A DNA stretch of 64,000 nt from Mikania micrantha (GCA_009363875.1 CM018690.1:16385692-16449691); one strand, 5' to 3'; positions 1-10,361 are shown, counted from the first letter of the stretch. Notes: generated from the sequence alone by a model not told the origin. Made by a program: numbers and translations.

Positions 1-479
1 CATGATAATTGGGTAATCAATAACAAGGATTGATCATTCCTAAGCCATTAAATTATCTAGAAACTGTTACAGTATCATAATCAACAACATTAACTATTTG
101 ATTAATCCGAGATTATTCTGATTAATCCAAAGCGTCATCAACTTTGTGTTAGGAATCTAATGCAATGTAGGTTCCTACATTATCATACATTGTATGATAT
201 AACATCAAATTAATTATTTAAGCATTTAATATCGAGTTGACGATTTACTAAGCAATGTCTTTGACATTGAACGTTCGGAAAGATCTAATCAGTAAACTAG
301 AACATAAATAATTCATTAAATATAACTAAATGCATAATCATCTCTGTACTATCAGTTTGGTGATACTCTGCTACCTTTATATCATCAGGTGAGTTTCGTA
401 CAACCCCTTTTATTTTTAATCTTTTATAAACATCGGGGAAACTCTGTAAACTGTTGTCTGAACATATGATATGCATCAA
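1..479. other. AT-rich DNA, nothing recognised
   Basis: I see no open frame of convincing length, no terminal repeat and no RNA gene here. It may be the beginning of the LTR-derived stretch that follows, but nothing in it proves that. Confidence 0.4.
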
Positions 480-1458
480 TGATATCTGTGTGATTTCATG
501 TGATTTTGTGGGATTTCATGGGATTTTGACTGTAGACTGAACTCTATCATGGAACTGAAAGTCCTCATTTCTGAACTGTATCTAGTGAACCCATGTGTGG
601 CCAAACAGAAAACATTGATAGTACTATTGGTTGACACCCCATTCGCTGGGAGGATTGCATCTCCCCTTGTGTGAATGTTTGTTATCTGTTTCATGAACTT
701 CTTAATGGTATGATAGACATTAAGATAATGAGGCACTAAGATATGTACTGACGGGTAATATCTTGAGAACAGACTAGACGTCTGAAAGGAACTAGATACG
801 GGTCCCATGGTTATCCGGAACTGAACTTTTGAGAACGTGCTTATCATATCATATTGTTTTAAATTGAACTGTCGAACTCACCAGCTTTGTGCTGACGTTT
901 CAAACTTAAATCTTTTTGCAGGAAGACAGTGACACTCTGTGAGGCAGCACTTCAAACACTAGTAATTAAATAAGTCAGTTGTGTAATAAACTTAGTTGTA
1001 AACTATGATACTGATTGTAATGACGGAACCCTGTATTGTATTTATTTTAAGTTAATCTGTGTGCTTATGCTATCGGTTCAAGTAAAGTCACCCCTCACCT
1101 CTGAGACATCACCACTATGCTTCCGCGACCGTTTCAGTGACATCATCTCAGGTGACGAGAGGTGGGGGTGTGACAACTGGCATATAGACTCAAGTCCTTG
1201 GCTTGTGTGTGCATTTGTTGATTTTAAAACAATTTGATCAATGTAGTGTCTGTTAAACAATTTATTTTTCCGCTGCAACTTATTTACTTTTGAATGTTAA
1301 ACATTTCCGCTGCTTACCTATGAAAACTGGTTTTATTTATGATTGTATGTGATTGTGAAACTCATATAGAGTCGTTTCATATGACCATGAGCTGTGATCC
1401 TGGCCACGTCACACCCACGTGGACTGACGCCACGAGTGGGAATTTGGGGGTGTAACAG
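480..1458 (+). repeat. LTR retrotransposon remnants (two LTR 3' ends)
   Basis: Two stretches end in GGGGGTGTGACA (about 1174) and GGGGGTGTAACA (about 1457). This is the kind of plus-strand LTR end also seen at 62519 and, inverted, at 36713. Around 874-895 a 'gaactcaccagc...gctgac' segment matches a segment of the Tekay-type LTRs farther right. The bases after the first end (ACTGGCATATAGAC) resemble a degraded primer-binding site. No coding region or start of either LTR could be defined, so these are old fragments. Confidence 0.45.
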
Positions 1459-2090
1459 ATAGTTTGTCAGATTTTAACTTATGTGTATTGAGACGATTGC
1501 GCTATGAAGTAGATTGTCTAGCGGGTATTTCATAATTGATTGGATGTCCTGTGAAGGAAATCCATTTAACCGGTGGTTTAACGGCTTTTAGGAGTTTTAG
1601 TTGACTATCCTTGAGAAGGGTTGAAGGTGCTCTAAGTTTCCTTTGAGTTTAGTATTTTAAGATCCCGGTAGTCTATTAGTTCCATTACCGATAGAACCTT
1701 GTCAAGCATGTATAGGATTCGAGCCTAGGTAGTGTTTTGTTCACCTGATTCTCTTCGTTGTCCATCATTTGTTCTCGTTTTAGTTTTTCCCCTTTTTAAT
1801 TCATTTTTAGTTGCTAGTAAAACCCCCCTTTGCAATATTAATTTAAGTTACATACATTTGTATATATAAGTAACTGAGTCTTAGTTAGCATAGTCTATAG
1901 AGGTCCGTGGATTCGATATCCGGACTTGCTTTGCTCTGCTACACACGATAGGTACACTTGCCTGTCGGTAGCTTAGGATTTAGAGAGTCTAGATTTATTA
2001 CTTTGTGTCTATTTTAGAGTCGGTTTTTAGTTAGTTTTATAGCTAAGCTCCGTCAACATCACTCGACTCGATTTTTAATATATATACACA
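1459..2090 (+). other. Non-coding, possible gypsy-derived leader or spacer
   Basis: No gene is visible. The 15-mer at 1951-1965 (GGTACACTTGCCTGT), with a 'gattcgatat' motif just upstream, occurs again in reverse orientation at 41612-41626. Such a shared non-coding segment is most easily explained as a retrotransposon remnant. Confidence 0.3.
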
Positions 2091-2414
2091 CACATACATA
2101 TGTATTATACATAATATATATATATATAGGGGAAGGATCATAAGAAACCATCAATTTTTAGGAAAACCAAGAAAACTATCCTCAACCAATCAAATAATTT
2201 ATATTTTTTTCTTTTATTTATAATCAAAAGGGCATAAATGTAATTTAATAAATTAATATTTAATAAAATTGTATTGTATTGATTTCCTTCCTTTTTTATC
2301 TTACAAATATTAAATGTTGACCAAAATAAACGCGATCAAAATTCTAATTGTTGATTTCCTTTCTTTTATTTTTAATCATTAGCTTTGATATTATTATTGA
2401 GTTAATTTTGTAGA

Positions 2415-2959
2415 GAATCATGTCACACGCTTCCACAATCAGCAACGAAAGTCGCAATGCTCGGAAGAATCAACACCCTCCTTCAGGGTTACTCCGGCAT
2501 CTATTTCGAGATACTAGAAGCCATCACCAAGTTCCTTAACACCAACATCACCTGCTGTTTGCCCCTCCTTGGCACCATCACTGCCTCTGGTGACCTCATC
2601 CCCCTTTCCTACATCGTCAGCCTCCTCACCGACCGCCCCAAGTCCAAAGCCGTCGGCCCCAAATACGAAATCCTCAATGTCGAAAACGCCTTCACCCTCG
2701 CCAGAGTTGACGGTGGGTTCTTCGAGCTACAGACTAAAGAAGGCCTAGCACTGGTTAACGGCACCGCCGTGGGATTTGGGATGGCCTCCATGGTCCTTAC
2801 GAAGCTAACGTGCTTGCATTGCTATTAGAAGTTTTGTCGGCCGTTTTTGCCGAGGTTATGCAAGGTAAGCTAGAGTTTACAAACCACCTGACACACGAAC
2901 CGAAGCACCACCCGGGCCAGATCGAGGCTGCCATTATGAAATACATCTTAGACGGTTAA
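2415..2959 (+). pseudogene. PAL: Phenylalanine ammonia-lyase fragment, frameshifted
   Basis: The translation from 2415 (ESCHTLPQSATKVAMLGRIN) runs through the PAL core. It includes the Ala-Ser-Gly triad (codons at 2583-2591) that forms the MIO prosthetic group in this family, followed by GDLIPLSY. The frame breaks near 2798, where one base is missing compared with the family. The next frame continues with ANVLALLLEVLSAVFAEVMQ and ends at ILDG followed by TAA (2957-2959). PAL converts phenylalanine to cinnamate and is about 700 residues long. Only about 180 residues from the middle remain, with neither terminus. The fragment is GC-richer than its surroundings and lies inside a transposon, so I infer capture of a host gene piece. 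It cannot encode an active enzyme. Confidence 0.93.
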
Positions 2960-3063
2960 GATTGACCATTTTACAGCATTTTGGTTCAAATTGTTTGATT
3001 AAATATTGTTTGATTGATTTTTTGTTTTATGTATCACTGTTAAGATTTGTTTTGTTTTATTAA

Positions 3064-3490
3064 CCAGTCATGTGGTTACATATATGTAATCGGGTTTAAA
3101 AAAAACTAGATTTATATATGATTACGAATGTGTAATCGTGTTTATACTAACCCAGTTTATATATGATTACGTATGTGTAATAAGGTTTATATATGATAAC
3201 ATATATGTAATCAGGTTTATCTTGTTTATTTTGTAGGAGAATATTGTGATAACATATATGTAATCAACTTTTTAGCATTTTTTTTGTAATAACGATTTGA
3301 TTACATATATGTAATCAAAATAACTTTTCAGTGTTTCATTTTCATCTTCATATTTTATCATCTTCATATTTGTTATGTTTTGAGGTTTTTTGTGATTGTT
3401 ACGCATATGTAACGTATGGAATTTCATATGTAATCAGATTTTTTTTTTCTTGAATGGTTACACATATCTTTTTTTTACTGCTTACATATA
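3064..3490. repeat. Array of ACATATATGTAATC palindromes
   Basis: The core GATTACATATATGTAATC is a perfect 18-bp palindrome (about 3299-3316). Full or partial copies recur through this stretch and again at 4880-4980 and 5371-5384. They lie inside the 2129-5747 element and flank both of its nested elements. Subterminal repeats of this kind are often transposase-binding sites; that role is an inference here. Confidence 0.6.
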
Positions 3491-3493
3491 TGT

Positions 3494-4881
3494 AGGGGGG
3501 ATATTTTAAGAAGGCTAAAAACCATGAGAAGCATGAGAAGCAATCTTGTCCCTTGATCTGTGGTGTTTTACGGTCAAGATCGCGCGGTGGCAATTTTGTA
3601 AATAACATGGCGTTTGAAAGTCGCGGGATGGGCATAATAGTAATTTGGTACATCCCCAATTTATCTCAATTCCGTAAAAATAGCCTTTAACATAGATTTT
3701 ACACATCGACGAAAACACCAAAGTCCCCCATGTCATCCGTCGATCGTTACTCACTGAAACACCAAGTCCCCAATTTATCTCAATATGGTGTTTTTGGTGT
3801 TTTTGGCGTTGATTTTGTATGTGTTTTTGTTGTTATATATCTTCTTTGTTATTCTTGGTGTTCTCTTAAGTTGTTATGGTGTTTTTGAAATTGATTTAGT
3901 TTATGGCGTCTATGTTGTTTTGTTCATTTTAAATGGAGATTAAGATTATGGCTTTATGGTGTTTTTGATTATTTTGGTGTTTTTGGCGTTTATTTTGTAT
4001 GTTGTTTTTGCTATTACGTATCTTCTTTATTGTTCTTGGTGTTCTGTTAAGTTGTTATGCTATTTTTGAAATTGATCACGTCAATGCTAATATAAACACC
4101 ATAACAGAAAATATGAAGCTAACTGAAAACGCCAAATAACATCATATTATTTAACCACCATTAAAACACCATACATGTTTATAAAATTAAAAAACAGAGC
4201 ATTATTTAAAAGAAAAAACTCCATAAAATTTTAAAATATCATGGTGATTAGGACTTTTGGATTCAAAATAAGTTGTAATACTTGGATTCAAAAACACCAT
4301 ACAATCCAAAAAACACAATACAATCTGAAAAAAACATCATACAATTTGAAAAACACCATAATATCAAAAAACAGAGCATAAAACATACGAAATAACACCA
4401 TACAATCTAAAAAACACCATAACCTTCTGTGTTCGATTCCATCACGACGTTACCCTCAATCTGAAAAAAACACCATACAATTTCAAAAACACCATAATAT
4501 CAAAGAACAGAGCATAAAACATACGAAATAAGACCATACAACCTGAAAAACACCATACAAAAAAAACACCATAACCTTCTGTGTTCGATTCCATCACGAC
4601 GTTACCCTCAAAAAACACCAAACGAGCATTCATGAGATGAAATTGGAATCATCAAATCAATTGCAATATGTGATTTCTTCTTGTAATCGGTAATTGATTT
4701 GGATTTTGAAAAATTGTTCAGCGACAATCACGGTTATTTTCCCAAAATAACCGCAAACAATCATCAGACGAAATTACGTTTATACCCATATCTTGAAAAC
4801 TTATGAAAATACACGTGTATGGATGAGATGGCTTCTCACACTTTTCATGGTTTTTAAACTTTCTAGCCAAACCTCAATCCA
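3494..4881. mobile_element. Nested non-autonomous TIR element
   Basis: The left part reads AAAAACCATGAGAAGCATGA from about 3518. The reverse complement of the right part reads AAAAACCATGAAAAGTGTGA, so the ends form imperfect inverted repeats of about 50 bp. TACATATATG motifs flank both sides. The interior has repeats of 'ggtgtttttggcgtt' on the left and their complements 'aaaacaccat' on the right. A segment containing 'gttcgattccatcacgacgttaccctca' is duplicated (4432 and 4581). No transposase is visible, and the exact ends are uncertain by a few bases. Confidence 0.5.
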
Positions 4882-4979
4882 TATATGTAATCAATTTACT
4901 TGTATAATTACATATATGTAAGCATGTATACATATACGTAACTTGATCAAACTAATTTGTTTGTATTATTACATATATG

Positions 4980-5370
4980 TAGGGGAGTTCAAAAAAACTG
5001 TATCCGAAATATCCGAAAATCCGAATCCGAAATATCCGAAAAAATCGGATATCCGGAGGTTCGGATATCCGAAATTTCGGATTCGGATACCTATTTTGTA
5101 AATTTTCGGATAGTTTGGATATCCGATATCCGAAATAGTTTTTTTTTGGATATTTTTCGGATATTCGGATACTTTTTTAGGATAATTTTTCGGATATCCG
5201 AATATTTTTCGGATATTCCAGATAATTTTCGGATATCCGGATAATTTTCGGATATTTGGATATCCGAAATATATATTTTTTGAATTTTTTTTATTTTTTT
5301 CCTGATTTTGGATATCCGAAGATCGGATATCCGAAATTTCGGATTCGGATATCAAAAATCACTATCCGAT
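4980..5370. mobile_element. Small element made of ATCCGAA/TTCGGAT repeats
   Basis: The stretch starts TAGGGGAGTTCAAAAAAACT, which resembles plant hAT ends. It is followed by about 350 bp of ATCCGAA/TTCGGAT repeats in both orientations. ACATATATG flanks both sides (4971-4979 and 5371-5379), but this 9-mer is common nearby, so it is weak evidence for a target duplication. Open frames in this stretch on both strands are artefacts of the repeat. Confidence 0.45.
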
Positions 5371-5747
5371 ACATATATGTAATCAGATGGTTTTGTTGAA
5401 AAAATTCGAACTTTTTGTATTAAAAAATTCAGATTGTTTAAATTCAATTTTTTGAGTGAAAAATAATTGAATTAATTTTTTTTAATATAAATTAAGAGAG
5501 AGGAAAGATATGAGATAAGGGATAAGAGATGAGAGATAAGAGTGATTTTAGGAATTTTATTAAATACATTATAGAAAAAAATAATTTGACTATTATACCC
5601 TTATGATCATTTAATTAAATCTTTTAATTATCATTTATTTCCAAAATTGTCATTATATGTTCTCAACCGTAGATTGCTTTGATCAATGGTGAAAAAGTGG
5701 TTTTCTTAGTTTTCTTGAAAATGAGAGTTTTCTTAGGAGCCCTCCTC

Positions 5748-5865
5748 TATATATATATATACTATACATGTATACATATACATAGTATGTATTATATATA
5801 TATATATTATACATGTATACATATACATAGTATGTATAATACATATGTATGTATTTGTATACATG

Positions 5866-5901
<36 letters not shown>

Positions 5902-5908
5902 GATTTTA
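5748..5908. repeat. TA/CATGTATA microsatellite
   Basis: Low-complexity TA repeat. A unit of about 60 bp containing 'tacatgtatacatatacatagtatgta' occurs twice (about 5757-5790 and 5809-5840). It forms the right flank of the TA-targeted element and abuts the Pack-MULE target duplication (5900-5908). Confidence 0.8.
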
Positions 5909-6963
5909 AAGTAAATTAGTGATTGTGTTTTTTAAAAATATACCAACTTGCTGGTTTTGTCTTTTAAATTCAAAAATTACTAGAGGTTACCCTATTTTGA
6001 AAATTTTACATTAGTTTTGTCCTTTGTTACTAACATTGTTAAAAGATTATGTTAAAACTATCATGCTGCATTCACGTGATGGGTAAATTTGTCAATTCAT
6101 CCCCCTCTCCTCCCTTCAACAAGTGAGTTTGCCGGATAAACAGGCAAAATACTGGAGCTCATCCGATTCGCCCCAAGCCCTAATAAACCGCACCATCAGC
6201 TCCCATGCAATTCTTACTCACTTTCACATTTTGATCCCCATCTATCTTCGTCGCTTTAATCTTTCTGCCGTTAGGGTTCCTTTCGGTTTGCCAGTCGCAA
6301 ATCCTGCATGATGAAATCGCTGCGTATTCATTAGATTTTCGCCAGCATTTGTTTTCAAAACTCAGTTTATTTTTTAAAATTGTTGATTTATTCTTTGATC
6401 GGTAGTTGTGGGGATATTGGTGTTGATTGGAAGTTTAGAGTTTGTTTCTCCTTTAATTCAGATCCCCTTTTGCTTCTTTTGTGGGGGCTGCCGGGCCACC
6501 AGCTTTGGCCGGAAAAAGCCACCTACCTTTACAAACTTTGATGATTTAATCCTTACAATTCTTTGACTTCTTTCATTTTAACCCTTTACCATCAGATCGG
6601 TGGGAAGATGCCGGCCCTCGCGTTTTCTGTCGACGCCGCCATGGTTACTCTTGCTCCTTTTTCAGGCTACATCATCGTCCGGACACACGGTGCCAGAACC
6701 ATGGACCACCAGGAGAGTTAATTTGCTTCAGTGGCTTTTTCCGGCTAAGTGTTCGCTAGAAAGAGAAGTGGGATAAATTGACAAATTTACCCATCACGTG
6801 AATGAGACATGGGAGTTTAAACATAATCTTTTATCAGGGTTAGTGACAAAGGGCAAAACCAGTGCAAAATTTCAAAATAAGAACACCCCTAGTAATACTT
6901 GAATTTAAAGGACAAAACCAGGAAATTGTTACATTTTTAAAAGACGTAATTAGTAATTTACTC
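5909..6963. mobile_element. Mutator-like element with long TIRs (Pack-MULE type)
   Basis: The first and last roughly 210 bp are inverted copies of each other, for example TTCACGTGATGGGTAAATTT at 6071-6090 and its complement at 6797-6816. The outer ends are AAGTAAATTA and GAGTAAATTA. The 9-bp TAGATTTTA occurs at both borders (5900-5908 and 6964-6972), and a 9-bp duplication is the Mutator hallmark. No transposase is present. The interior (about 6115-6765) is much more GC-rich and gene-like, with CCCCAAGCCCTAA, GCCGTTAGGGTTCC and CGACGCCGCCATGG. I infer captured host DNA, but I do not recognise the source gene. Confidence 0.82.
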
Positions 6964-7000
6964 TAGATTTTAAATATGTTAGATTTTATAAATTAGATTA

Positions 7001-7034
7001 TACACACACACACATATGTGTGTGTGTGTGTGTA
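7001..7034. repeat. CA/TG microsatellite palindrome
   Basis: A (CA)n run turns at CATATG into a (TG)n run, giving a self-complementary simple repeat. Confidence 0.85.
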
Positions 7035-7190
7035 AAGTGGAGGGAAAAAACAAAAAAAAACGAGTTGGTTCGTGGCTCGAGGTTTTTTATGAGCTCGAGC
7101 TCGAATTTTTGGCTCAAAAAAAGTTTTGTCTCTGCTTGAAAATCCATGAGCCGAGCTGATGTCAGGCCTGGCTCGGCTCGATTACAACTA
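7035..7190. repeat. Possible fragment of a CTCGGCTCG-type hAT repeat
   Basis: 'gagccgagctgatg' and 'ctggctcggctcg' match the subterminal wording of the hAT element at 13418-14091. No ends or target duplication are visible. Confidence 0.3.
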
Positions 7191-7234
7191 TGATAAATCA
7201 TAATTTCTATGCATTTGAAAATCATATGCTAGAA

Positions 7235-7235
<1 letters not shown>

Positions 7236-7266
<31 letters not shown>

Positions 7267-7274
7267 TAATAATA
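7236..7274. repeat. (TAA)n microsatellite, left CACTA flank
   Basis: A run of AAT/TAA triplets continues at 10326-10361 beyond the CACTA element. The original microsatellite was therefore split by the insertion, with ATA duplicated (7272-7274 and 10326-10328). Confidence 0.85.
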
Positions 7275-7296
7275 CACTACAAGGAAAGTCACCTGT

Positions 7297-7690
7297 AGCG
7301 ACGACAAAAGTCGTCGCAATAGCCCCAAAAAGTCGTCGCTATAGGTTATAGCGACGACATGTCGTCGCTGTTAAGTCGTCGCTATAGGTTAGTCGCAATA
7401 GGTCAGAATAGTCGTCGCTACAGATGTCGTCGCTATAGATAAGGCTATAGCGACGACAAGTCGTCGCTATAGAGCTCTGACACATTTTCTTTTTTGATTT
7501 ATTTTTATTATGTTAATTATTTAAAAAAAATTTTTTTTTTTCGAAATTATCTATAGCGACGACATATAGTCGCTATAGAGTATGGTCAAAAAGTCAAAGA
7601 TAGGGCTATAGCGACGACTTGTCGTCGCTATAGATCAAAGTCAAAAAGTCAGACTTTGATCTATAGCGACGACATGTCGTCGCTATAGCC
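7297..7690. repeat. Left subterminal palindrome array of the CACTA element
   Basis: TATAGCGACGAC and its complement recur many times, mostly as head-to-head pairs joined at ACATGT. In this superfamily subterminal repeats bind the TNPA-type protein; that function is inferred for this copy. The ends of the array are less regular than its middle. Confidence 0.85.
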
Positions 7691-7891
7691 GTATAAAAAA
7701 AATTTAATTTTTTTTTTGTTTTCTGTAATTTCCAGTTTTTGAACCTGTTTATTCAACCATAACATTCTAAACCTGCTGCAAATAAGATTTTATCAAACAT
7801 AAAAATACATTCACATTCATGTTTACATCTCAAAGTTATCAACCAACCAAGCATAACAAAGTTATAAGTGTTTTAAAATCCACAACTTCAT

Positions 7892-8293
7892 CTATTCATC
7901 TTCATCGTCATCGTCATCGTCATCTTCTTCTTCCTCTTCCTCTTGATCTTTTTCTTGATTTGTTTCGAATCCAGGATAGTAGAATGAGCTAGAGCCTTGG
8001 CCTCCTTGCATGGACATCAATTTGTTTATTTGTTGTTGCATCATTGCATTGATGCGTTGTTGCTCCTCCCAGCGAGCATTTGCCTCGGCAAGTTGTTGTT
8101 GTAGCTCATTTGCTGCAGGATAGTACATTTGTGGAGGCAGGTCTGGGGTTACACTTTTAACTTTTCTTCCAACGCCCCTTACGTGCCCACGCCGCTCACC
8201 TAATGAGCGCTGCAGCACTTCCACTTCATCTACCGGTGTGTCATCACCACCGGATGCGGATTTTGCTTTGTTTAATTCTTCATTAATGTTCCC
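7892..8293 (-). pseudogene. CACTA accessory protein, 3' exon (Ptta/En/Spm type)
   Basis: The exon opens after a splice-acceptor-like TTTTAATGTAG (about 8304-8294, read on the minus strand). It encodes about 133 residues beginning GNINEELNKAKSASGGDD. Next come GERRGHVRGVGRKVK, a Gln-rich coiled-coil-like stretch (NELQQQLAEANARWEEQQ) and a very acidic tail of Glu and Asp runs. The RG.VRG.G motif followed by a coiled coil is typical of the C-terminus of the plant Ptta/En/Spm transposase-associated protein, as I recall the family. No upstream exon could be assigned, so this is probably a remnant. It might still be transcribed from the right subterminal region. Confidence 0.6.
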
Positions 8294-8373
8294 CTACATT
8301 AAAAACACAAGACAAACATATGTTAAATATTTGACAAAAATCCGTCAGCATAACTGTTGTAAAATGACTACCC

Positions 8374-8650
8374 AAAATGTATACTAAATGGCAACAAATC
8401 CTAATTCAAAAACAATAATTCCCAATTCAATCAACAAATATCTAACAATTCATGTTCACCCATCCTATATATTAAAATGTATACTAAATGGCAACAAATC
8501 CTAATTCAAAAACAATAATTCCCAAATCAATCAACAAATATCTAACAATTCATGTTCACCCATCCTATATATAAAATGTATACTAAATGGCAACAAATCC
8601 TAATTCAAAAACAATAATTCCCAATTCAATCAACAAATATCTAACAATTA
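8374..8650. repeat. 100-bp tandem repeat, nearly three copies
   Basis: Units start with AAAATGTATACTAAATGG at 8374, 8474 and 8573, so the period is 99-100 bp. The array is inside the CACTA element, in what would be an intron or spacer upstream (minus strand) of the accessory exon. Confidence 0.9.
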
Positions 8651-8939
8651 TAACACATTAAAGTTTCAAAATTAACATACCTCTCTTGAATTAAGGTTGC
8701 AAAAATCTTCAACACGAAATCTTTTCTTGCATAATCACATACATCAACAAAAATATGAAAAATTATTAGTAAATAAATTCATATGAAAAAAAAAATGAAA
8801 CAACACATACAACATACCTAAACATATGCATACAAATGAAATTCATTCATCACATAAACCTAAACATGCATATCTAGATGAAATTTATAAACACATAAAG
8901 ATAAACATACTTACTAAAAGTCAATGTTACAAATTCAAA

Positions 8940-9200
8940 TGAAACAACACATACAACATACCTAAACATATGCATACAAATTCTAACCTTAAGTTAACAC
9001 AAGTTAAACATCTACACATTACATAAACATAGACTTACACACATACATAAATTCATATCTTAATTTAGCTCAAATCATTTAACTTGATGTTTTCTAACAT
9101 ACACACATAACATAAACATAAATACACAACATTCCTAAACATATGCATACAAATTCTAACCTTAAGTTAACACAAGTTAAACATCTACACATTATCCTTA
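8940..9200. repeat. Duplicated segment in the CACTA interior
   Basis: A segment containing CCTAAACATATGCATACAAA and 'ctaaccttaagttaacacaag' occurs at about 8960-9020 and again at about 9134-9193. The surrounding DNA to 9880 is AT-rich, with no convincing coding sequence. Confidence 0.7.
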
Positions 9201-9884
9201 AATTACATATACTAACATCCTTAAATTCTAATCTTAACTTAACATAATAACCCAACATATATACTAATAATCTAACAAGAACATAAAGAAATGTGTTTCA
9301 TCAATAAATAATATCAAATAAACATGTTTCATCAATGAATAATACATCACTAACCATTTTTTTACATACACAACAATTATAAACAACATACCCAAACAAA
9401 TGTGTTTCATCAAAATACCTAAACACATATGAAAATTGAAAATTAAACATACCTATGTCAAATAAGTTCCAAGAAAGTTTCAACTCGAAATTAACTTCAT
9501 ATCATCCAATACATTGCAAAAAAAATATGAAAAAAAATAAGAAATCCATTTATAAATTCGTTAATACAAAAAAAAAAAAAATTACACAAAAAAATCATAC
9601 CTACGAAAAAATGAGGAGGATCCAACAATCTTCAACAACCCAATCAAACCTACAACCATATAAATCCATAAATCTTTGCAAATCAATGAAAAAACAAAAA
9701 AAAATGATAGATTTTGCAAAAAAACACATACCTATACAAATGAAAAGATTTTAAACATCCATTAGTGAAGAAATTGCCTCCAAACACCCACAAGAACCGA
9801 AAATCGCCGTCCCTTTTGAAGAAAATGAAGAAACTTGAAGAATTCTGCGAAAATGGCGATCTGCGCGAATTTTTGGGTATATTA

Positions 9885-10290
9885 ACCCTATAGCGACGAC
9901 ATGTCGTCGCTATAGGTCAACATCGAAACTGACGCGCGCATTAAATTCTCTGCGAAAAGTAGGTTTGTCTTTATTCCAGCCTATAGCGACGACATGTCGT
10001 CGCTATAGGTTAATTAAATTTTTTTTTTTTTTTTACTCTTACAAATCTGATAAAAAGAAATTAAAAAAAAAAAATTAATAAATTTCGGCTATAGCGACGA
10101 CATGTCGTCGCTATAGTTTTTTCACAAAAACCGCCAATTAATTGGTCAAAGGCGCCCTTTTCACCTTCAGCTATAGCGACGACATGTCGTCGCTATAGAT
10201 TAAAAAAACTGAAAAAGTACTTTTAAGCTATAGCGACGACATGTCGTCGCTATAGCCGACTCTATAGAAACGACTTTAGGTCGTCGCTGT
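9885..10290. repeat. Right subterminal palindrome array of the CACTA element
   Basis: Five nearly perfect copies of a palindrome with core GCGACGACATGTCGTCGC flanked by CTATA/TATAG lie at about 9890, 9980, 10087, 10170 and 10228. The spacers between them are unrelated. Each could fold into a strong hairpin. Confidence 0.9.
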
Positions 10291-10325
10291 TGCTTTTGTC
10301 CCCTTAGTTGGCTTTTCTTGTAGTG

Positions 10326-10361
<36 letters not shown>
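10326..10361. repeat. (TAA)n microsatellite, right CACTA flank
   Basis: Continuation of the triplet array interrupted by the CACTA insertion. Long Tyr or Ile runs in minus-strand frames here come from the triplet repeat and are not genes. Confidence 0.85.

Larger units (their letters stand above)
2129..5747. mobile_element. TIR element in a TA microsatellite, carrying a PAL fragment
   Basis: Both ends lie directly in TA repeats. The left end reads GGGGAAGGATCATAAGAAAC. The reverse complement of the right end reads GAGGAGGGCTCCTAAGAAAA. The similarity continues for roughly 50 bp, including a shared AGAAAAC(c/t)AAGAAAAC stretch. Inside are a PAL gene fragment (2415-2959), an array of palindromes and two nested elements. 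The target duplication cannot be read because it would be TA-rich. The superfamily is not settled: Mutator-like and Helentron-like elements are both possible. A shorter element with the same kind of ends lies at 20378-21439. Confidence 0.6.
7275..10325. mobile_element. CACTA (En/Spm) DNA transposon, non-autonomous
   Basis: The element starts CACTACAAGGAAAGTC and ends CTTTTCTTGTAGTG, the inverted CACTACAAGAAAAG terminus. A 3-bp ATA duplication is present on both sides. Both subterminal zones are packed with copies of a palindrome whose core is GCGACGACATGTCGTCGC. The only coding remnant is the last exon of an accessory-type transposase protein (8293-7892, minus strand). No TNP2-type catalytic transposase is seen, so movement would need one supplied elsewhere. 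Total length is 3,051 bp. Confidence 0.92.

Noticed and set aside
1078..1278. 66-codon minus-strand frame
   Set aside because: Lies across an LTR end remnant, with no homology.
4957..5355. Overlapping frames on both strands rich in Ile, Ser, Arg and Phe or Tyr, Pro, Lys
   Set aside because: Produced by the ATCCGAA/TTCGGAT repeat; not conserved coding sequence.
6123..6311. 62-codon frame in the Pack-MULE
   Set aside because: It has no recognisable domain and begins in captured DNA; treated as cargo, not a gene.
9301..9754. Lys/Asn-rich frames in the CACTA interior
   Set aside because: AT-rich DNA with A runs; no transposase motif.
7297..10290. Palindrome arrays resembling a CRISPR array
   Set aside because: Spacing is irregular, the units are palindromic binding-site-like repeats inside CACTA ends, and the DNA is plant nuclear.
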